A stretch of DNA of 64,000 nucleotides from Virgibacillus oceani (GCF_014638995.1 NZ_BMFR01000005.1:62001-126000), one strand, 5' to 3'. Positions 44,546 to 53,605 are shown, counted from the first letter of the stretch. The notes: generated from the letters alone by a model not told the origin. Translations and numbers: made by a program.

Positions 44546-46822
44546 TTAAGCTGAATTCCGGTTATTCTTTCTGTATTGTCCAGGTGTTACCCCTTCCTCT
44601 TTTTTAAACTTTCTGGTAAAGTTCGCTACATCCACATAGCCAATATCCAGTACAATTTCCTTAATAGGCTTGCCTGTTTCTGTTAATTGTCTTTTAAATT
44701 CCTCATTACGCAGCTGCCAGACAAATTGAGTAAACGTTTTTCCGGTTTGCTCCTTCATAAATCTGCTAAGATACGATGCTGACAATTGGAATTTTTCCGC
44801 TGTATGTTCGAGACCTAATTCATGGGATTTATATTGTCCGTGAATGTACTCCAATATATTATCCCGCAGCATGCTGTTATGACTTTCTTTCCTTTCTTCT
44901 ACCTCTTCACAAATATCTGTTAGGAGTATATTAAGTGTATGCTCCAGATCCTCCAATGATTTGAATTCGGTAAGCCTTTTTACCTGTACCGTTCCTAGGT
45001 TTATTCCCAGCTCCAGGGTATTCTTTAAAATGGTATTAATAATATCAAAACACATACAGCGCAGCATATAGGTGGATGCATTTTGTTCCTTCAAATTGCT
45101 GAAAATTGTATTTAATGTTTCTCTGGCAACAACAGCATCACCTTGTTTTACACTCTGAATAAATTTAGCTTGATCATCTATCGGATACCAAAATAGACCT
45201 TCATTGGATGGTGTCATATTTTCAAAATAAATTGTATTATCCTTGTTTAACAGATCATATTCTATGGAAGCATTAGCTTCAATAAAGGAGCGGTTAATCC
45301 AGCCTATCCCCTCATAAACTTTCCCAATTCCTATTGTCGGCATTACTTTACTGTATTGCCTCAATTGCTGCTTCAGGTTTTCTACAAAATTCTGCTGCGC
45401 AACAATAGGATCTTTGCTATTATCCTTCATGCTTACAATTAATGCTGCTGCATTGTCATGTATTAATTCCACTCCATAACCAACACAGTCTTTATACGTC
45501 ATTTTTGCCAATAGGCTTAATATCTTTTCTCTGCTTTGCAATGATTCATGTTCTTCAATTCTATCCTTAAATGATATTAAGGAAATAAAGAAACGGTCCC
45601 CATTAAAATCAATCTTTAAATCTACTAATAAATCATTTATTTCCGTTTGTTTTTTTATGTCACCCTTTAATAATAATAGCAGTAACTGATCCTTGATAAA
45701 TGGACGATGCGCTTTCATTTTTTTCTGAAGCTGCTCACTATCCTCATGAATCAGTTCGATAGATTCCCGGATACTTTCCAATTCATTTTTATTTATTCTT
45801 TTAGGCATCTGCTCGGATTGTTTTGATTTTAATGCCAACGCAATGCTTTTGATGGGTTTGTATTGCTGAAACGACATGTAGATTGTTGTCAGGATACCCA
45901 CGATTGCAATGATGGAAAGTATAATAATAATCGTTAGCTTCAAGCTGGACATTCTTCCATAGAACTGGGCTGTAGGCATTGCGGTCAGAAATGTCCATTT
46001 ACTGCTATCCGAACGAACAGTTACAAATGAATAATTTTCTTTGTCGATCGTCTTATTAAAGACACCCGTTTCACCCCGTGCCAGTTTCCTTACTTCTTCC
46101 AATTCAAGCTTTTCACCATTGCTATTGGATGCAAGCAATTCACTCTTTTCATTAAATATATACATATTGCCTTTAAAATCACTTAATACATTTTGGGTCA
46201 TCTTTTTAAATGCAGATTCCTTTACAAAAAATGCCACAGAACCATAACTAAGCGTATTATTCATGGGTATAGGATACATATAGGTAATGATATGATTGCG
46301 TCTATTATTCTTTGATAGTAATTCAATTGGAAATACTTCCGGCTTTGTAATCGCTTCCATTTTTTCTTTCAATTTATTCATTTCACTTTCCTTTATTCGG
46401 TACGCTGTGTTGAGAAAAGTATCCACCGAGCTAGTGCCTCTGGGTGAATAAATTTGGTTCTCACCCTGATAATATAAATATAATCCATTAATAATTGAAC
46501 TATTTACTTTATATGATCCTAATTGTTCAATTGCTAGTTTGCTGCTATATGGCTGTGTAAACATATATGGTGTTAAACGATGATCAAAAGATATTCTGGT
46601 TGCCAGGTTTTTCAACTCTTTCATTCTGGTATCTGCGAAATCCATGACCTGCTCTATTTTTTCAGTATTACTCTGAATGATTTCTTCCCTGAGATTGTGT
46701 ACTGACATTTGGTAGAAAATAACACTTATCGTTATATACGGTATTAAAAAAATAATCATGTATGATAATAGATATCGATATAAAAGCAACGATCTTTTAT
46801 TTTTGAACACTTTATCACTCAC
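44546..46822 (-). CDS. Membrane-bound AraC-family regulator (YesS/YtdP type)
   Basis: A one-component transmembrane regulator of 758 residues. A first membrane helix (about 14-36) and a second (about 290-312) enclose an extracellular Cache-like sensor. A cytoplasmic linker leads to a C-terminal AraC HTH (about 655-750: SASYLSRFMKEQTGKTFTQF and VANFTRKFKKEEGVTPGQYR). Such regulators usually activate an adjacent Lpl/Yes-type ABC operon when the sugar is present outside. It is the natural candidate to recognise the 68-bp element. It starts with GTG and only a weak SD, and is divergent from glpP. Confidence 0.9.
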   Translation of the reverse strand: MSDKVFKNKRSLLLYRYLLSYMIIFLIPYITISVIFYQMSVHNLREEIIQSNTEKIEQVMDFADTRMKELKNLATRISFDHRLTPYMFTQPYSSKLAIEQLGSYKVNSSIINGLYLYYQGENQIYSPRGTSSVDTFLNTAYRIKESEMNKLKEKMEAITKPEVFPIELLSKNNRRNHIITYMYPIPMNNTLSYGSVAFFVKESAFKKMTQNVLSDFKGNMYIFNEKSELLASNSNGEKLELEEVRKLARGETGVFNKTIDKENYSFVTVRSDSSKWTFLTAMPTAQFYGRMSSLKLTIIIILSIIAIVGILTTIYMSFQQYKPIKSIALALKSKQSEQMPKRINKNELESIRESIELIHEDSEQLQKKMKAHRPFIKDQLLLLLLKGDIKKQTEINDLLVDLKIDFNGDRFFISLISFKDRIEEHESLQSREKILSLLAKMTYKDCVGYGVELIHDNAAALIVSMKDNSKDPIVAQQNFVENLKQQLRQYSKVMPTIGIGKVYEGIGWINRSFIEANASIEYDLLNKDNTIYFENMTPSNEGLFWYPIDDQAKFIQSVKQGDAVVARETLNTIFSNLKEQNASTYMLRCMCFDIINTILKNTLELGINLGTVQVKRLTEFKSLEDLEHTLNILLTDICEEVEERKESHNSMLRDNILEYIHGQYKSHELGLEHTAEKFQLSASYLSRFMKEQTGKTFTQFVWQLRNEEFKRQLTETGKPIKEIVLDIGYVDVANFTRKFKKEEGVTPGQYRKNNRNSA

Positions 46823-46940
46823 TTTAAAAAGTAATTTCCAAGATTTCCATTTTTATATATTTTATTAGAATAATCATACATTAATCTTTTTGGAACGTAA
46901 ATAGACCTATTATCCCTATGTGATGGCAGTTTTCTTTTGG

Positions 46941-46955
46941 TTTGCATGATGCAAA
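46941..46955. promoter_or_regulatory. 15-bp palindrome between the AraC gene and glpP
   Basis: TTTGCATGATGCAAA is a perfect 7+1+7 palindrome in the divergent promoter region, 60 bp before glpP and 119 bp before the regulator gene. It looks like an operator; the binding protein is unknown. Confidence 0.45.
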
Positions 46956-47014
46956 GTATTATATGTTAAAATTGTCTAAAATCAATACCAATTCATAACT
47001 AAGGTGGCATTTAA

Positions 47015-47581
47015 ATGGATAAAATGGTGGATATTGTTCAATCACAAGTAATTGCATCTGTCAAAGAAGAGCAGGATTTAGATAAAGCTATTCTATCAGG
47101 TTCTAACATTATCTTTCTGTTAACAGGAAATTTGATCACAACAAAAGATTATTTAGACCGGTTGGAAAAGGCAAATAAAACGACATTTATTCATGTTGAT
47201 TTTATTGACGGACTTTCAAATTCCAGAAGCGCCATAAAATACATAGCGGATATGTGGAATCCTCAGGGAATTATTACAACAAAAAGCAATTTAATTACAT
47301 TTGCAAAAGAAGAAGGCTTAATGACTATCCAGCGAATATTTCTAATTGATCGTAACGCAATGAATAAAGGAATTGAAATCGCACACCATTGCAGGCCTCA
47401 TGCAATTGAAATTCTTCCTGGTTTAATGCCCGATATTATTGACGATTTAACCAAATTAACCTACCTGCCAATAATTGCAGGCGGGCTAATAAAGAACAAA
47501 GAAGAAATACTAAATGGCCTAGAAGCAGGTGCATTAGCTATTTCCTCCGGTGACCCAAAGTTATGGAATTTACATTTATAA
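47015..47581 (+). CDS. glpP: Glycerol-3-phosphate responsive antiterminator GlpP
   Basis: An RNA-binding antiterminator that, with glycerol 3-phosphate bound, prevents termination in glp leaders. It has the family's TIM-like fold in 188 residues: FIHVDFIDGLSNS, GIITTKSNLI, IQRIFLIDRNAM, IEILPGLMPDII and the PIIAGGLIKNKEE phosphate-binding region. It is normally beside glpFKD; here it is inside a phosphodiesterase locus, which fits glycerol 3-phosphate being the shared product. Its 3' end overlaps the convergent HAD gene by 6 bp. Confidence 0.93.
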   Translation: MDKMVDIVQSQVIASVKEEQDLDKAILSGSNIIFLLTGNLITTKDYLDRLEKANKTTFIHVDFIDGLSNSRSAIKYIADMWNPQGIITTKSNLITFAKEEGLMTIQRIFLIDRNAMNKGIEIAHHCRPHAIEILPGLMPDIIDDLTKLTYLPIIAGGLIKNKEEILNGLEAGALAISSGDPKLWNLHL

Positions 47582-48352
47582 ATTCACAACCCCTTTAATA
47601 CTGTCCAGTACTATCGATGGTTTTTCTAGAGCAGTTTTCAGCATATCCGTTTTCGTAACGCCTGTAAGAACAAGAACCGATTGCAATCCGTAATCAAGCC
47701 CCATTTTGATATCTGTTTCCAATCTGTCCCCAATAATATAACATTGTTCAGGTGGCAGCTTCAGTATTTCGGACACAATAAATTTGGCAGCATGTACGGA
47801 AGGCTTCCCAAGGATCAATTCAACCTTTTCACCTGTCGCTCCCTCCATTGCCCCTATCATCGCACCGCAATCTGGAACCTGCCCACCTTCAACCGGACAA
47901 GTTCTATCAGGATTGGTAGCAATAACACGCGCACCATTCCGCCAAGCTTGAAATGCATTATTTAACTTGGCATAGGTAAATTGACGATCCCACCCCAAAA
48001 CTACATAGCTAGCATCCTTACTATTTTCTGTAATGGGAATACCAAAATTTGTTAACTCGTCAAACAAGGGTTTTTCACCAATAACCATAACTTTTTCATT
48101 ATTTGTCAATTTAAACTGTAAATACCTTGCAGCTAAATAGTTCGAATTGATAACTTCATCCCTATTGGTGTCGATTCCTAATCGATTCAATTTATCTACA
48201 TAGTTATTGATCGTTTCAACTGATTTGTTCGTTAGGAAGACTACCCTATCTCCACGTTCCCTTAACTGGTTAATGGTTTCCGCTGCCCCTTCAATAAGTT
48301 TATTGTCTAAATAAACGGTACCATCCAAATCAAAAATAAACCCCTTAGCCAT
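47576..48352 (-). CDS. HAD-IIA phosphatase (NagD/AraL-like)
   Basis: A cytoplasmic sugar-phosphate or p-nitrophenylphosphate phosphatase of 258 residues. Motif I is FIFDLDGTVYLD (Asp8, Asp10), motif II FLTNKS, a C2 cap holds the typical VLGWDRQFTYAKL, and motif IV is IIGDRLETDI. It belongs to the group that includes glycerol-phosphate phosphatases such as DUF1/PGP, so dephosphorylation of glycerol 3-phosphate is possible. Its own copy of the 68-bp element ends 30 bp before the ATG, showing separate control from the ABC genes upstream. Confidence 0.9.
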   Translation of the reverse strand: MAKGFIFDLDGTVYLDNKLIEGAAETINQLRERGDRVVFLTNKSVETINNYVDKLNRLGIDTNRDEVINSNYLAARYLQFKLTNNEKVMVIGEKPLFDELTNFGIPITENSKDASYVVLGWDRQFTYAKLNNAFQAWRNGARVIATNPDRTCPVEGGQVPDCGAMIGAMEGATGEKVELILGKPSVHAAKFIVSEILKLPPEQCYIIGDRLETDIKMGLDYGLQSVLVLTGVTKTDMLKTALEKPSIVLDSIKGVVNL

Positions 48353-48382
48353 TTTACTCCCCCTATATCATCTGCCCACCTT

Positions 48383-48450
48383 CAAATTACCACGATTCCC
48401 TGAATTTCGTAATATGTCGCTTTTGACTCAACTATGTTATCCATGACAAA
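48383..48450 (-). promoter_or_regulatory. 68-bp conserved element, copy 4
   Basis: TTTGTCATG, ACATA, CAAAAG, ACATATTA and GTGGTAATTTG in the same spacing. It ends only 30 nt before the phosphatase ATG, so the transcription start must lie within or upstream of it. This argues that ACATATTA covers the -10 region. Confidence 0.72.
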
Positions 48451-48456
48451 AGGTCA

Positions 48457-48516
48457 GGTGGGACAAGGGGTCAGTCCCTCTGTCCCGGGACGCGGGGACT
48501 GACCCCTTGTCCCACC
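48457..48516. repeat. Perfect 22-bp inverted repeat (GGGACAAGGGGTCAG family)
   Basis: Arms at 48457-48478 and 48495-48516 are exactly complementary over 22 bp, with a 16-nt loop that contains the palindrome GTCCCGGGAC. The arms share GGGACAAGGGGTCAG with the cluster at 26035-26128. It lies 6 bp upstream of the fourth 68-bp element and past the AfuB-like permease gene, which it may terminate. Confidence 0.85.
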
Positions 48517-48544
48517 CACCACCGCCTGTCCCTTTGTCCTACTG

Positions 48545-50245
48545 CTATAATTCCTTCCTTGAAAATCGGTTGGCTATTGCCTGGAGTACTAGCACTAATA
48601 CAACTAGGACGATCGACATCGCTGCTGCGGAGTAGTATTCCGCTCTTAGAATGTTTTGGAAGATAGCTAGACTCATTGGTGCCCATTCTGCGGGTGCCAT
48701 TAAAATCGTAATACTCGTTTCCTTGATTACGGTGATAAATACTAAAATGGAACCTGCTGCAATTCCCGGCAGCATTAATGGGCCGATTACAGTGACAGCT
48801 GCGGTCAATGTTGATGCCCCTAAGTTAACGGCAGCTTCTTCAATATCCCCTTTGATGGACTTCATCGTTCCAACCGTCGACCTGACCATATATGGAAGTC
48901 GTCTGATGGAATACGCAATTATTAATATCGCCGCAGTACCCGTCAGCTGTAACGGTGCTGTATTGAACGTCTGAATCAAGGCAATCCCGAATGCGATGCC
49001 CGGAACGATGAGCGGCACTGTTGTCATGAAATCCAGTCCAGTTGAATTTTGCCGGACAACAAAATAGGATACAAATGTGGCAATGATAATACTTAACACC
49101 AATGCCCCTAGTGCCAGGATGATACTGTTTTGAATGTTACCAAGTGAGTTCGTAAAAATATCCTTATAATGGTTTAATGTATATCCAGCTGGTAACGGAT
49201 CAACTCCCCATGTCGTTGCGATCGACTGCATAAACACGGTCAGCATCGCCAGCAATGGTACAAGCACTACAAAGCCTGCAAAAACGGATAATGATCCTGA
49301 CAGCAATTTATTGTCATTCATTTTCACTTGTTTTGGCTTTCCCGATAATGCCCCATAGTCTTTTCCTTTAAAGAAATGGTTTTGCAGCCAGAATACAAAG
49401 CCTGCCACCGCGATCATGATGACCGTCAGGATTGCTGCTCCACCCCAATTGAAGAATCCAGCAATTTCACGGTATGCTTCTACAACCAGTAAATTCAAAT
49501 CAGTTGGGGCTAATATAATCGGTGTTCCAAAATCGGAAAAGCTTACCGCAAAAATTACCAATGCAGTAGAAAGCATTCCCGGTATAGCTAACGGAAATGT
49601 TACGGTAACAAAAGTAAGCCAGCTTTTCGAACCCATATTTCTTGACGCCTCTTCCAATGAAACATCACTAACTTTAAAGGTAGCAACCATTGGCCAAAGT
49701 GCATATGGGAAAAAGAAAAATACTTGTACCAAAACAATTCCCGTAAACGAATACGGGTCAATTAGAAATCCTTCTCCGCCCAAAGAATTATATAAATAGG
49801 TTACCCAGCCCGCTCTGCCAAACATAATAATAAATGCATATGCCGATATAAACGTAGGTACAATTAATGGAATCGTACACAATGCACTAATTGTTTTCTT
49901 GAATGGCATTTTCGTCCTGGCTATTCCGTAAGCTATTGGAACACAAACGATCAGCACAATAATAGAAACTAAGAATGATAGCCTTAGACTGTTCAATAAT
50001 GCGCTAAAATACGTACCATTGGAAAAAACCGATTTAAAATTATCTACTGTAGCATGCGTAAATTGACTAACCGTATGCTGCAATGTTTCCATACTAATGA
50101 GTGATCCAAACAGGTTAATCGGTTCATTCGTAAAGCTAACCAAAAACACCGATAGCAATGGAATGATCAGGAACAGGATAAAGAAGGCATAGATGACTAG
50201 CTTTACAATGCCGATTCCAGTAAAATTCCGCTTCAGCCATTTCAT
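48545..50245 (-). CDS. Two-domain ABC permease (AfuB/FbpB type)
   Basis: A fused permease of 566 residues with about twelve helices and two EAA loops, EEASRNMGSKSWLTFVTVTFPLAIPG near residue 205 and EEAAVNLGASTLTAAVTVIGPLMLPG near residue 480. The family serves ferric iron, thiamine, 2-aminoethylphosphonate and, in AfuABC, sugar phosphates. The surroundings (GlpQ, GlpP, phosphatase) favour an organophosphate substrate; that is inference. It overlaps the ATPase gene by 4 bp. Confidence 0.88.
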   Translation of the reverse strand: MKWLKRNFTGIGIVKLVIYAFFILFLIIPLLSVFLVSFTNEPINLFGSLISMETLQHTVSQFTHATVDNFKSVFSNGTYFSALLNSLRLSFLVSIIVLIVCVPIAYGIARTKMPFKKTISALCTIPLIVPTFISAYAFIIMFGRAGWVTYLYNSLGGEGFLIDPYSFTGIVLVQVFFFFPYALWPMVATFKVSDVSLEEASRNMGSKSWLTFVTVTFPLAIPGMLSTALVIFAVSFSDFGTPIILAPTDLNLLVVEAYREIAGFFNWGGAAILTVIMIAVAGFVFWLQNHFFKGKDYGALSGKPKQVKMNDNKLLSGSLSVFAGFVVLVPLLAMLTVFMQSIATTWGVDPLPAGYTLNHYKDIFTNSLGNIQNSIILALGALVLSIIIATFVSYFVVRQNSTGLDFMTTVPLIVPGIAFGIALIQTFNTAPLQLTGTAAILIIAYSIRRLPYMVRSTVGTMKSIKGDIEEAAVNLGASTLTAAVTVIGPLMLPGIAAGSILVFITVIKETSITILMAPAEWAPMSLAIFQNILRAEYYSAAAMSIVLVVLVLVLQAIANRFSRKEL

Positions 50246-51363
50246 ATGAGCAGCACCCTTTCAGGTGATACGCCCAGTTTTACTGATGTTCCAGCTTTTA
50301 AAATATTTTTTCCCGATTCATACGTTGTATCTGCCGTTAGTGTATAGTCCCCAACCTTGATATCATACCGAACGATCGAGCCTAAATACGTAGCAAACAA
50401 TATTTCTCCCTCAAATGAATTATCATATTCCTTTGATTCTTCCTTTAAAACATTGATATTTTCTGGTCTAATAATTACCTGGACCGCTTTTTTATCAGCG
50501 GTTGAAACAGATTTTACCACCTGATTGCCAATTTGGATTACCGATAACCCATCTTCCGGATCAAGCATTTCTCCGGGGATAATGTTAGATGTTCCAACAA
50601 AATCAGCAATAAACGGGGTCCTGGGATTACTGTACAAGTCTGTCGGTGTTCCAATTTGCAGAATCTCTCCCTCATTCATTACCGCAACACGATCCGCCAT
50701 GCTCATCGCTTCTTCCTGGTCATGTGTCACAAAAATCGTTGTAATTTTTAAATCCTGTTGTATCTTCCGGATGGTATTCCGCATCGTATGCCTGAGTTTT
50801 TGATCTAAGTTGGATAACGGCTCGTCCATCAGAAGTACTTCCGGCTCCATAACTAAAGCCCTGGCGAGTGCGACCCGTTGCTGCTGCCCACCAGACAGTG
50901 CACTCGTCAACTTTTTGGCATGCTCGGTTAATTCAACGTATTCCAGAATATCCCTAACCTTTTTTTCTATATCCTTAGGGTATTTCACCAGTCGGCTATT
51001 AAGCATTCTTGTATATGTCGCCATTTTCTTAAGGACATTGCTACCCTTCAGCCTTTTTACATTCAGACTGTAGGCAACATTATCAAAAACATTCATATGC
51101 GGAAATAATGCATAGCTTTGAAAAACCATCCCGCAATTCCGTTGGTTTGGGGTTAAACCATTGATGACTTTTTCCCCTATTCGAATCACGCCACTCGTTG
51201 GCTTTTCAAATCCAGCAATACACCGCATTGTGGTCGTTTTCCCACACCCAGATGGACCCAAAAGGGCGAAAAACTCGCCCTCTTTGATGTCCAAATTTAT
51301 ATTTTGCAGAACAGTTACACCGGAAAAATCCTTTGTAAGTTTTTCGACTACAACTGATCCCAT
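50242..51363 (-). CDS. ABC transporter ATPase (AfuC/FbpC type)
   Basis: The energising subunit for the fused permease, with Walker A GPSGCGKTT, Q-loop, signature LSGGQQQRVALARAL, Walker B VLLMDEP and a C-terminal TOBE-like domain (IRPENINVL). The frame is open to 51399, but AAAGGA lies about 10 nt before the ATG at 51363, just after the binding-protein stop, so that start is chosen (373 residues). An insertion near residues 100-120 (KRLKGSNVLKKMATYTRMLNSRLVKYPKD) is longer than usual for FbpC. Confidence 0.9.
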   Translation of the reverse strand: MGSVVVEKLTKDFSGVTVLQNINLDIKEGEFFALLGPSGCGKTTTMRCIAGFEKPTSGVIRIGEKVINGLTPNQRNCGMVFQSYALFPHMNVFDNVAYSLNVKRLKGSNVLKKMATYTRMLNSRLVKYPKDIEKKVRDILEYVELTEHAKKLTSALSGGQQQRVALARALVMEPEVLLMDEPLSNLDQKLRHTMRNTIRKIQQDLKITTIFVTHDQEEAMSMADRVAVMNEGEILQIGTPTDLYSNPRTPFIADFVGTSNIIPGEMLDPEDGLSVIQIGNQVVKSVSTADKKAVQVIIRPENINVLKEESKEYDNSFEGEILFATYLGSIVRYDIKVGDYTLTADTTYESGKNILKAGTSVKLGVSPERVLLI

Positions 51364-51377
51364 GCTATCAACGTCCT

Positions 51378-52421
51378 TTACTGTATTTTCGTTTTCCACT
51401 CATCCCTGATTCGATCGTAGTTTTCATTCACCCAATCAATATCTAAATCAACAGCATGTTCTTTAATTTTGTCTAATGATAGTGGTGTCTTAGATTCCAC
51501 TTCCGGGTTAATCGGAATATGGTACCAGTCGGCCAAAATTTGCTGCGCGTCTTTGCCTAGCATAAAGTCCATAAATTTCTTTCCGCCCTCAGGATTCGGT
51601 CCATCTTTAACAAGTGTTACTGGATTAACAAGAATTGGCGTTTTTTCTGGAACAATAAAGTCTACTGTCTCCCCATTTGCCTGATGTTCATACGCCATAA
51701 AATCAAAGCCTACCGCAATATGCGCCTCCCCCATTGCAGCACCCTTAGTCGGGCCAGACCCTGAATCAGGAATAGAATTCGCCTGATCCTTTAATTTTTG
51801 GAAATACTCCCAGCCCACTTCTTCCCCATGCTGCATCATGTAGCTTAATACCATTAACGTAGCCGTCCCAGACGCTGCCGGGTTAGGAAATTGAATTTTT
51901 CCCTTCCATTTTGGATCCAGTAAATCCTCCCATGTCTTTGGTGCCTCCTCTTCAGAGACTAACTCCGTATTGTAGGCAAAACCGAGCACGAACATTTCAG
52001 CACCAACATAATACCCATCCTGATGCTTCACCTTGATCCCGTTCTCTACCACTTCCCAATCCTTAGCACTCTCAGGTATGTAGGATGTAATAATGTCTTT
52101 ATCAACCGCTGCTTCAAATGGCAGAATACCACCGCCCCCATACCAGACATCTGCCTGTGGATTGCCTTTCTCCGCCATCATTTTGTTCACCAATACGTTT
52201 GTCCCAGCATAATTCACATTAACCTTCGTCCCATAGAGCTCTTCATATTTTGCAGCTAATTCCTTTGAAAGCTCAGGTGTTTCAGGTGAATATAACGTTA
52301 TAGGCTTTCCACCTTCCTTACCGCCTTCTCCACCAGAGGATTCTTCCCCAGCACAAGCACTAAGCAAAAATAGACTCAACACAAAACAAATAGATATAAC
52401 TAGTGATACTGACCTTTTCAA
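51378..52421 (-). CDS. ABC substrate-binding lipoprotein (AfuA/FbpA class)
   Basis: A binding lipoprotein of 347 residues: signal ending LLSAC, a Gly/Glu-rich linker (GGEGGKEGG), then an iron/AEP-type fold (ITLYSPETPELSKELAAKYEELYG, ADVWYGGGG). The pair of tyrosines that binds ferric iron in FbpA is not apparent, which speaks against iron and for an organic phosphate. It is the first gene of its operon. The start is TTG, with GAGGGGG 9 nt upstream. It is divergent from glpQ. Confidence 0.85.
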   Translation of the reverse strand: MKRSVSLVISICFVLSLFLLSACAGEESSGGEGGKEGGKPITLYSPETPELSKELAAKYEELYGTKVNVNYAGTNVLVNKMMAEKGNPQADVWYGGGGILPFEAAVDKDIITSYIPESAKDWEVVENGIKVKHQDGYYVGAEMFVLGFAYNTELVSEEEAPKTWEDLLDPKWKGKIQFPNPAASGTATLMVLSYMMQHGEEVGWEYFQKLKDQANSIPDSGSGPTKGAAMGEAHIAVGFDFMAYEHQANGETVDFIVPEKTPILVNPVTLVKDGPNPEGGKKFMDFMLGKDAQQILADWYHIPINPEVESKTPLSLDKIKEHAVDLDIDWVNENYDRIRDEWKTKIQ

Positions 52422-52471
52422 ATAAAACTACCCCCTCGTTTCTAGTTCTCTAATGAATATATGAAACTAAT

Positions 52472-52497
52472 TTGTTTTTATGTAATAAATAAAACAA
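52472..52497. promoter_or_regulatory. Inverted repeat upstream of the AfuA-like gene
   Basis: TTGTTTTTATG...AATAAAACAA, near-perfect arms about 50 bp before the gene. The TATTACATA and CATATATT words recall the 68-bp element, so it may be a degenerate fifth copy. Confidence 0.35.
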
Positions 52498-52589
52498 GTT
52501 CATTTTTCTTGAAAAATATCCCAAAATCCTTATAGGACATAAGTCACCTGAGTCTAATTAACTATAATTTAAATCACTTAATCTGTTTT

Positions 52590-52618
52590 TTGACATTATT
52601 CTGATAGTTGGATACTAT
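52590..52618 (+). promoter_or_regulatory. Sigma-A promoter of glpQ
   Basis: Consensus TTGACA (52590-52595), a 17-bp spacer and TACTAT (52613-52618). The leader of about 95 nt shows no clear GlpP-type terminator. Confidence 0.8.
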
Positions 52619-52718
52619 TGGAACTATTAAAGGGAAAGGAGGGGAAATACTCTAGTAAACTCTATTTTTCATCTGAGATAATTCATACATTCAAATGAAT
52701 TTAAAGGAGATGGAAAAA

Positions 52719-53600
52719 TTGAAGAAGTTAGCTTTTAGCTTAGTGATTCTATTAATCTTCACAATCTTTTTATTGCCAAGCAAAAATGCAGCTTTCGCAT
52801 CAGAGGGACCGAGTCTGAATCCTAACCGTATTTTAAATGTAGCCCATCGCGGTGCATCCGGATATGCCCCGGAGCATACGATTCCTTCCTACGCATTAGG
52901 AGAGAAAATGAAAGGCGATTATATCGAAGTCGACCTGCAAATGACAAAAGACGGAACATTAATTGCCATGCATGATGAAAGGGTAGATCGGACTACAGAT
53001 GGGACAGGCTATGTGAAAGACATGACTTTAGCAGAAATTAAGCAGCTTGACGCAGGATCATGGTTCAACGAAAAGTATCCTGAAAAGGCAAAAGCAGAAT
53101 ATGAAGGGTTACAAGTCCCTACATTAGAAGAGGTCATTCAGGAATTCGGCAGAGGATCACGTTACTATATCGAAACAAAATCCCCTGAGGTTTATCCTGG
53201 AATGGAAGAAGAGTTGCTGAGAATTTTAAATAAATATAAATTAATCGGACCGAATGCACCATCTAGTAAAGTGCTCATTCAATCCTTTAGTCCGGAAAGT
53301 CTATTAATCGTACATTCTATGAATCCCAACATTCCACTCGTTCAATTGATTTCGTATTCCAAACCTGCAACCATAACCGATGAAGAATTAGATGAAATTG
53401 CTGCATATGCCATTGGAATAGGTGCAAGCCATACAAAAATTGACGAGGCATATGTCCAAAAGGTTCGGCAACATGATCTGTTAATGCATCCTTATACGGT
53501 CAATACAAGAGAGGATATGGAAAAGGTGCTGGATTGGGGCGTTACGGGGATGTTTACGAATTATCCGGATGTGTTGGAGGAGGTTTTGAGGGAGAGGTAG
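52719..53600 (+). CDS. glpQ: Secreted glycerophosphodiester phosphodiesterase GlpQ
   Basis: An extracellular GDPD of exactly the B. subtilis GlpQ length (293 residues) when started at the TTG at 52719. That start follows AAAGGAG by 9 nt and gives a normal signal peptide ([16 protein letters not shown], cleaved near AFA-SEG). The frame is open to an ATG at 52695, but that codon lies upstream of the [38 protein letters not shown] and [12 protein letters not shown] are the catalytic and calcium-site motifs. It releases glycerol 3-phosphate from teichoic acid or phospholipid-derived diesters outside the cell. Confidence 0.94.
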   Translation: MKKLAFSLVILLIFTIFLLPSKNAAFASEGPSLNPNRILNVAHRGASGYAPEHTIPSYALGEKMKGDYIEVDLQMTKDGTLIAMHDERVDRTTDGTGYVKDMTLAEIKQLDAGSWFNEKYPEKAKAEYEGLQVPTLEEVIQEFGRGSRYYIETKSPEVYPGMEEELLRILNKYKLIGPNAPSSKVLIQSFSPESLLIVHSMNPNIPLVQLISYSKPATITDEELDEIAAYAIGIGASHTKIDEAYVQKVRQHDLLMHPYTVNTREDMEKVLDWGVTGMFTNYPDVLEEVLRER

Positions 53601-53605
53601 ATAAA

